NCBI GenBank assembly: GCA_021399435.1
Contig: JAJTUP010000025.1
Coordinates: 1-64,000, forward strand
Direction: 5' to 3'
Source of the DNA: Diaporthe sp. PMI_573
Lineage: Eukaryota; Ascomycota; Sordariomycetes; Diaporthales; Diaporthaceae
Length of the DNA stretch: 64,000 nt
Under the pieces are notes generated by a model. It saw only the letters and a program-made list of their open reading frames with translations, had not been told where the DNA came from and searched no databases. Position 1 is the stretch's first letter. Each line of letters begins with the position of its first letter. Shown here one piece after another: positions 58,037 through 64,000 of the stretch. The position numbers were made by a program, and so were the translations under genes.

Positions 58037-59248
58037 TTACAACTCCGTCACCTGGTACATGACCACAAAAGAAAATGTGGGCAACTTGCTTAACAAGTGT
58101 TTTGCTACAGGTTGCTCGTCGTCCCATTTCCGCCATCGCAAATTACCCGTCCACGGAACAAGGGGGTTGTGGGCAGGCTCGAAACAGTGATGGGCTTCCA
58201 GCCACGACTGTTTTATCAAGTAAAGTGCAGATGCGGCGTCTTGTTCAGCTGGGGTGTGGAGCCCAGCTACACTGAGGACCGTTGGGAGTTGTGTGGTATC
58301 TTCTAAGCCATGTGCCCTCTCAAAATCGAATACCGCTCTCCCGTATCTTGCGTACCGGCCCGACCCTTTCGGAGCAATCGAGACGGGGGTTCCTGCGAAT
58401 GCAAGTTCGGGGAAATGCGAGTTCGTGTATCCATGTTTAATCCCTTCGCGACCGGGCTGCCGAACATAGTTCTCGAACTGGTCGATCTTCGCCTTGTCAT
58501 TAATATCGATAAAGACTGACCGCTCCTCCCCGAACATTCCGAAAAGCCCCGATGAACGAATTTCCAGTTCTTTCGCGAAAAATCCTGTACTGGCTAAGGA
58601 AACGGTGCAGTGTCTTCGCTGAGTTAGGTAGTCCCAGTATGGTCTGGCTGTCAGCCATTTTATGCGCGACGGTGAGTAGCCTAACATCCCACGATAACCA
58701 ACGAGACGATCCAGTTCTAGAATGAAGTTGACTTTAGGGTTCATTGCGAGGGCAAACGGTCCGTTGTGCAGATTCTGGAGATAACCCTCATGATCAGCAT
58801 GGTCGGTATCCAGCGTCTCACCGGCTAGAGTTCCAGTGTGGTTGATCAGCAGAGTGTCCAAATCCAGGTCGAAGCGGATTTCCGTAGTTCCATAACTATA
58901 GTGTCCTTGAAGCACCTCCTTAAAATTCATTTCGAATTCCCGTGAGAACAATTTAGATATGTGATAAGCCTCTTTGCAGACAAAAGCGATGAATGGCAAA
59001 GCAGCCGGTTTCTTCCCAAAAGACTCTTTCATGCACGGTGATCTCCATGGTCCGCGTCCATAGGAGAATCTGAAGGTTCGGCGGGGAAGACAGGCTTTGT
59101 AGATCATCTGACGAAGTTCTGGGGGCAAGTCTTTGAATGGGTGGAAATGGGTGAGCTGGGATGATCCACCCTCGTCTTTTGTGCCTTGTCCTGCAAGAGT
59201 TGTCGAGTCTTCCGGAGATGGTGGTGGGGATGCCATTGTTTCTGCCAT
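58037..59248 (-). CDS. 2EXR-domain fungal protein
   Basis: An intronless frame; ATG 59248 (MAETMASPPPSPED) was preferred to one 43 codons upstream because the upstream part is AT-rich and unlike the family. It gives 403 aa. Residues about 30-60 read FHPFKDLPPELRQMIYKACL, the hallmark of the fungal 2EXR group, whose role is unknown. LPFIAFVCKEAYHISKLF and IRFDLDLDTLLI follow, as in family members. No signal peptide or membrane segment. Such genes are numerous and variable in accessory fungal regions. Confidence 0.82.
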   Translation of the reverse strand: MAETMASPPPSPEDSTTLAGQGTKDEGGSSQLTHFHPFKDLPPELRQMIYKACLPRRTFRFSYGRGPWRSPCMKESFGKKPAALPFIAFVCKEAYHISKLFSREFEMNFKEVLQGHYSYGTTEIRFDLDLDTLLINHTGTLAGETLDTDHADHEGYLQNLHNGPFALAMNPKVNFILELDRLVGYRGMLGYSPSRIKWLTARPYWDYLTQRRHCTVSLASTGFFAKELEIRSSGLFGMFGEERSVFIDINDKAKIDQFENYVRQPGREGIKHGYTNSHFPELAFAGTPVSIAPKGSGRYARYGRAVFDFERAHGLEDTTQLPTVLSVAGLHTPAEQDAASALYLIKQSWLEAHHCFEPAHNPLVPWTGNLRWRKWDDEQPVAKHLLSKLPTFSFVVMYQVTEL

Positions 59249-61560
59249 TTGGGAAATGTAAAAGTTTCGATCCTCTATTAGAACAAAGAAAGAGTCGACT
59301 GTTTGATGTGAAGTATTGGTTGATAATTTGTAATTTGTGGAGAAGTCCGTTCTGATGTTTCGTAGATTGGAGGACACTTTGGTAAGGTGTATTCTGGATC
59401 TTTAGAGTCGCTGCAAAGTGATGCACAGACAGCATCCCACTTCTTATATAGCCACCAGTTCATAGCGAGGTATTGCTTTCTTTGCAATTGTTCGTAGCTT
59501 GTCAAAAGCCGAAGGGGTTGTTTTGAACGAATTACTGAACCCGGCCGACGCCTAAGCGCCGTAGCTCCGTGGATCGTTAGCCACCAGTGCACCTTAGCAG
59601 TTTAGTCTTGATCAAAATTTGTCCTTTAGCAGCCATCCAGGATCTATCCGTGCAAATTAGACCGGGCCGACTTGGTGAACTCCAAACCATACGCTCTTTG
59701 GACACCACTTGACACCTGCATAGCCAGAATCCAGTTTTATATAGACCGATCACCTGAGCTGATGGCATCAAAGTTTAATTTATACAAATTCCAGAATCTT
59801 GATGATAGGAAGTCAGCCAATCATGGTTTTGAGGTTCCCAATCACTTTCCAGGATCCTGGAGTACCTCAGACTAAAAGAAATAAAATATTCCAATTTATT
59901 GTTCACCACCCTCCAACTACTTATGTCCTTCCATTTTTTGCCTTGACTGCGAAGTGAATGAGATTCTACAGAAAGGCTAGCAAACGCTTCGCAAACTTCA
60001 CTTAACCTCAATTACTCTCCTGCGGTCAATTTCAGCACGGGCATGCTTTGAGATCCGAGGAAGAGTTTAGTAGAGGTGAGTAGCGTGAGAAGAACAAGGA
60101 GACCAGGACTTCGTGGTCCTCTCACTCTTTACCACACCACACTTAGCCGCGCATGGCTCAACTTTGGTGCTTTGAACACAGTTGCATTCGTACAACTTGA
60201 TCACACGTGTGCACATGTTGCCAACGTCGGATGCAAATAGTGTCGAAATTTGGGCTGATAGCAAAATCTGGTACTGAGTTTGGAAGTGTTGTCAGTTCCT
60301 GTGCGTGGCAGTATCAAAGTTGTGGCAACTGTAGCCGATGGATGTTTGTTTTGAAATTTTGTTTCTTGGGCAAAAGAGAGTCTCTTGTAGACAATTACTG
60401 TCTTCTTAGCACTAGGAAAGTCTTTTTCTCAGTGAAATTTCCTCGCCATAGTCATGTGTGTTTCAAAAAGCTCTGTGCCATTAGCAAAGGCCACATCACA
60501 TACAATCGCGTTGTTCTACCCACCGTGACTGGCACTGGCTAGGTATGTACCATCGTAGCTTAGCACCTCACTAGCCCAAGTGGCACCAACAATGGCATTA
60601 TGCTCGTTCTTATTCTACCTACATGCCTTCTGACACAGACAAAAGAAAGCCGGTTATTTTTACGAGAGTGACCCAAGAAAGTCCTTTGTCAATTACTCTT
60701 GTGGCCCCCGAGTCTTCCTGGCGCTATTCTCAATTTGGCAGATTTAACAATGCCCGCGTATTGTCAGTCTATATTTAGATTCAGGCTAGATCTAAGCAAT
60801 ACTTCGTTCAATTGTGCGCAATGTGAAGAGAAATGTCATCTTACAAACGACTCAGGCTACCTTCTCTACAATCAGTCTCGGCCAGTCTTGGAGATCAGAG
60901 CACAAAAGTCTTGTCTGGACCATCAATGACAAGAATAGCAAGTACCTTGCTGTCATTTGGATTGGAGAAGTTCGCGCGGCCTGGTCATAATCCAAGACAG
61001 CCGAAGACTGAATTGGTGGCCAAGTATCATGGCTGGCCTCTACATGCATTCAACCAAAGACCCATGCATCTGGGTTCGCCAGTCCGCCTAATCAAAGCAT
61101 CAGGGAAGTGATCTTTACAACACACTGGGGAATATCTTCCCGTCTCTAAGGGTGCTAGGTCTTTTAGTACCACGGTTCCGTAATTAGCGAATGATGCAGT
61201 CGATCTTCAAGAACTCCGATATTTTCTCCGCTGGCCGAGGCCCTAACAGGGCTGGTTTGCCAAAACGGACGCAACGCCGATGACGATGTATCACGCAATT
61301 GGCTCCAGGGTAGGCCGCGGCAGGAAGCCCGCCGAGTCGTGCAAGACATCCTTCTCAATTCGGCAACCAGCTCACCATGGAGTAAGTCACGTTCAGAGTG
61401 GAACTCCGTGGTTCAAGTTGTACAGTCGCTGTACATTTAAGGTCATCAAACTCCAATCTACAAGCGAGTTCGAGAATAATTCTAAAACAATCAAAAACAG
61501 GCACTCATCGACACGTTGTGAATTTGAATTGCAACAGGTTCTAAGCCGCTACACGTGTTT
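59249..61560. other. Intergenic with one possible tiny gene
   Basis: Apart from the Cys-rich frame at 60067-60216 I see no supportable gene. Frames of 80-110 codons lack motifs. Confidence 0.4.
60067..60216 (-). CDS. Possible tiny Cys-rich protein, 49 aa
   Basis: ATG 60216 opens MCTRVIKLYECNCVQSTKVE followed by PCAAKCG and a basic stretch. The start (MC, then Tyr and spaced Cys) resembles the first exon of the fungal Cys-rich orphans such as the gene at 24499. It may be a fragment or the first exon of a longer gene. No splice partner was found. Confidence 0.3.
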   Translation of the reverse strand: MCTRVIKLYECNCVQSTKVEPCAAKCGVVKSERTTKSWSPCSSHATHLY

Positions 61561-62191
61561 ATGTTCATGAGCACAGCAAAGATGTTGCCTTCATGGGACT
61601 TGCTTGTAATCATGGCTCTAGTGGGACGGGTTGTCGCAATGCCCACGTCCCTGGTGTCACCGCTGCTGAAGAGGAGTGTCACATGTCTCACTGTCGGTGC
61701 ATCGGCAACAGCAACGTGGACGAACGCAGCGGGGCAAAGCTGCTCATTCGTCGGAGTGGTCGGAAGTAATTACGGGAAGAACGCGGCTGGCGGAGAGTAA
61801 GTATCATCCCGAGCAAAAGCATGCTTCACGCATGGCTACGTGTATTGACAGCACACAGCTATTCGTGCAACGGACGTTGTGGGAGCGGCTGCTCGGGAGT
61901 GGGACTTGGGAATGTCTACAGCCAGGATTGTTTCTCGCACGACATTTGTTCGTACTTTAACGACGCTACTGGTGGCGCAAGGTAAGCAGTCTTCCTACGG
62001 CGGGTGCCTTGAGGCAGTTCTCATACCGTCAACAAACTAAGTCGATGGGCTGACAATGTAGCGACCCGAACTGTGGCGCGGCATACAAGGCTGCCCAGGA
62101 TGATTACTTGTTGGGTGCCGCGAATGGCTGCTCCAAGACAAACCCGACCAACGCTGCGGTTGCGCCAAGCACGACACCAAAGTGCAGCTGA
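61561..62191 (+). CDS. Secreted phospholipase A2-like small protein
   Basis: Exons 61561-61796, 61859-61981 and 62062-62191 (introns 62 and 80 nt, the second with a GGCTGACA branch) give up to 162 aa; ATGs at 61567 and 61582 are equally possible starts. A signal peptide core (LLVIMALVGRVVAMP) precedes LLKR, a Kex2-like site. The mature domain has NGRCGSGCSGVGLGNVYSQD, then CFSHDICSYF, then SDPNCGAAYKAAQDDYLLG. The Cys-x-x-His-Asp core resembles the catalytic His-Asp and disulphide of secreted PLA2 folds, and close fungal relatives exist as uncharacterised secreted proteins. Lipid hydrolysis is inference; an effector or antimicrobial role is possible. Confidence 0.8.
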
Positions 62192-62571
62192 GAGTTTGCC
62201 CGAGAGAGGTGCTGCGTAACAGATCTCTGGCCAGCTCGTTCCAAAAACAAATCAATTTTACCAAAAGTCACGTGGCAATTGTCGCTCTTTTGATCTGGTG
62301 ATATGTTGCATGCGAAAGTATGACAGGTTTGCCCACCGAAGCAAGAGCAAACTTGTATCATGAAGTGCAAAGCAAATCTCGGCATGTGACCATTCAGGTT
62401 GGATCGGCAACTGTTGTGTGCATATTCAAAGAGTATCGTGCCCCGATAGTCTACGTTTCCCAGAGCAGCAAACCACAAATTATAGGCCAATCCCTTGACA
62501 ACAACAAACATTTCTACCGTTCTTGTTCCACCACCTCCGGCGCGTTGAGGAACCCAATTTCACGTGTCGCC
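62192..62571. other. Convergent intergenic region
   Basis: Between the 3' ends of the two secreted-protein genes. Nothing else seen. Confidence 0.5.
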
Positions 62572-63306
62572 TTATGGGCCCACAGGGGCGACCGTGACAA
62601 CAGGCAACGGGGGAGGCGAGCCTGTCGTGTAACTACCACTGGCAGCAGGTCCTTTCACTGACGTAGGGACTGCAGTGTAGTTGGAGCCCGAAAGCTCGTT
62701 GCTAAGCATAGGAAGACCTTCCCAACCCGTAAGGCCGTTGTAGATGAGGAAGCTGAGAGGCGCCAGATTGGGCCCGCATATGAACTCCCCGAAAATCGTC
62801 GGCAGTCGGCCGTCGACCTGGAACAGGCTCAAAGCGCTGGCCATAAGGTCGATCACGTCCAAAGAACCCATGCTATTGTATCGGAATTATGGTCAGTGGG
62901 TTGCATCTCGAGCCAGCCTTTGATATGTCACTTACACGGCGTAGTCATTGGGCGTGTTAGTTGCAGCATGTGACAGGGCAACCACACAAGTATCATGACC
63001 CACAATGGGTCTGTAGGTGAGGTTATTGAAGTGGTCGAAATCCCACAACTCGTAGTAGCCACCATTATTGCTGCTCTGCCAAATTGATAAATTCTTGCAG
63101 TCCTCCCCATTGATAGTCATGGGATCGTCGTCTCTGGCGGCCAGGCACGGCACGGAGCAGTTACGAACAAAGTATTCTTTCCAGGCAAACGTGGACTCAA
63201 CGCGCTTCTCAATATTGGGAGCGGCATTAGCGTGTTCAGGCACAGCAGCGGCCATGAAATGATGAATCATCGTGGCCAATAGGCCGATGATGGCAAAACG
63301 GTTCAT
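62572..63306 (-). CDS. Small secreted protein, 223 aa, unknown family
   Basis: Exons 62936-63306 and 62572-62872 (intron 62 nt, GTAAGT to ATAG) with matching phase. ATG 63306 starts a signal peptide (MNRFAIIGLLATMIHHFMAA), followed by a KR processing-like site at IEKR. The mature part has four to five Cys (NCSVPC, GEDCKN, HDTCVVAL, FICG), aromatic-rich GGYYELWDFDHFNNLTY and a Pro/Ser tail. No known fold is recognised. The gene is convergent with the PLA2-like gene. Predicted apoplastic or wall-associated protein. Confidence 0.72.
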
Positions 63307-63900
63307 AATCGGTAGTGATAGAATTGGAAAAGAACGGACGAGAAGTTGGCTTAGTCTCGTGGTAAATGATGAAAGAATGAGGATTTCGAAACTTCGCAAG
63401 GTGGCTTAGTCCCGATTGTGGAAGCGGGAGAAAAGAGATGCTGCAGAATTATATAGCCAGATCATCTTCCTCACGGCTGTGACCGTGAGGTTGTGGTGGT
63501 CAGTGCATGAAAAACACTTATTCGTCTCAAGATCTGAGCAGGCGACAGTATGACCAATACACGTGGTTTGTTGATGAGGTCGATCAATTTGCCACAAAGG
63601 TTGACCCTTGTGCTTGGGCTGTCCAGAGTTTGGGAGTCGACATTGGTGAAGACCCACTAATCACCAGTTTGCTACCCTCGATGGCGAGATTTGTAACAAT
63701 GTGTTACTGTCAAGTGTTTGCCCTCCCCAATCTTTGCATCGGCTGTAAGGGGGCTGGAGGCTGGAGGTGGCCGGAGTGCAACCAAGGGCTCACAGATACC
63801 TTTCGGCGCCAGTGAGTCACCAAGTAGTGATGAATCACGAATTAACCACGGCATACGTGGTACATAGATAATCATTCAATTAATTTTCCCTGATAGCATA
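63307..63900. other. Intergenic, no gene seen
   Basis: Divergent region between the secreted-protein gene and a possible gene entering from 63901. Confidence 0.45.
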
Positions 63901-64000
63901 ATGGCACGCGAAATCAAAGTATTCAAGGAGATCTATCGGGTGACACGGAAACCTCTGCAAGCCATCAAGACCGAAGGTGTGCTGCCATGTCTGAGGACAA
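63901..64000 (+). CDS. Possible 5' end of a gene running off the window
   Basis: ATG 63901 opens MAREIKVFKEIYRVTRKPLQ and stays open to the last base. Too short to assign. It may be a chance frame. Confidence 0.3.
   Translation, partial: MAREIKVFKEIYRVTRKPLQAIKTEGVLPCLRT

Overview
The window looks like an accessory, possibly subtelomeric, segment of a filamentous ascomycete (Pezizomycotina) genome. The evidence is short GT-AG introns of about 48-90 nt with CTRAC-type branch sites, and fungus-restricted families (HET, CFEM/PTH11, 2EXR, berberine-bridge oxidases, small secreted proteins). There is also a sharp split between GC-balanced genes and very AT-rich, stop-riddled DNA of the kind left by repeat-induced point mutation (RIP). 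The genus cannot be fixed from the sequence alone. No rRNA, tRNA or CRISPR array was recognised.

Layout. Bases 1-8270 are AT-rich repeat relics, interrupted by a GC-normal 0.5 kb repeat at 4925-5444. A second copy of that repeat lies in inverted orientation at 39824-40331, and a 35 bp scrap lies at 51365. From 8.4 kb the DNA becomes genic: a HET gene broken by one stop codon, a 182 bp MITE-like element, a CFEM-PTH11 receptor, a lipase-fold protein without the usual nucleophile serine, a small secreted protein, a decayed lipase, a secreted BBE-type flavoenzyme, a Cys-rich hypothetical protein and a secreted bicupin oxalate decarboxylase. From 28 to 39 kb come a helical orphan protein, a ten-exon protein with an HExxH zincin motif, a CP-motif repeat protein, an intact HET gene and a serine-rich single-pass membrane protein. 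From 42 to 51 kb lie two divergent zinc-finger-like paralogues, each with a reading-frame slip, and a third HET gene with one in-frame stop. From 52 to 58 kb lie a bacterial-type dihydrodipicolinate-reductase-like protein, an SDR and a P450, the last two divergent from a shared 413 bp intergenic region. The right end has a 2EXR protein and two predicted secreted proteins, one resembling a phospholipase A2 core.

How the genes may work together. HET genes (non-self recognition), secreted proteins and oxidoreductases are typical of fast-evolving fungal compartments. The P450/SDR/reductase group could be a small tailoring cluster, but no backbone synthase is present. The most unusual items are the zincin gene and its helical neighbour, the six-fold CP-motif protein, the inverted repeat pair, and the recurrent single-lesion breakage of HET and zinc-finger genes. 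Gene models were built by hand from splice signals and phase. Ends called uncertain below should be treated as such.
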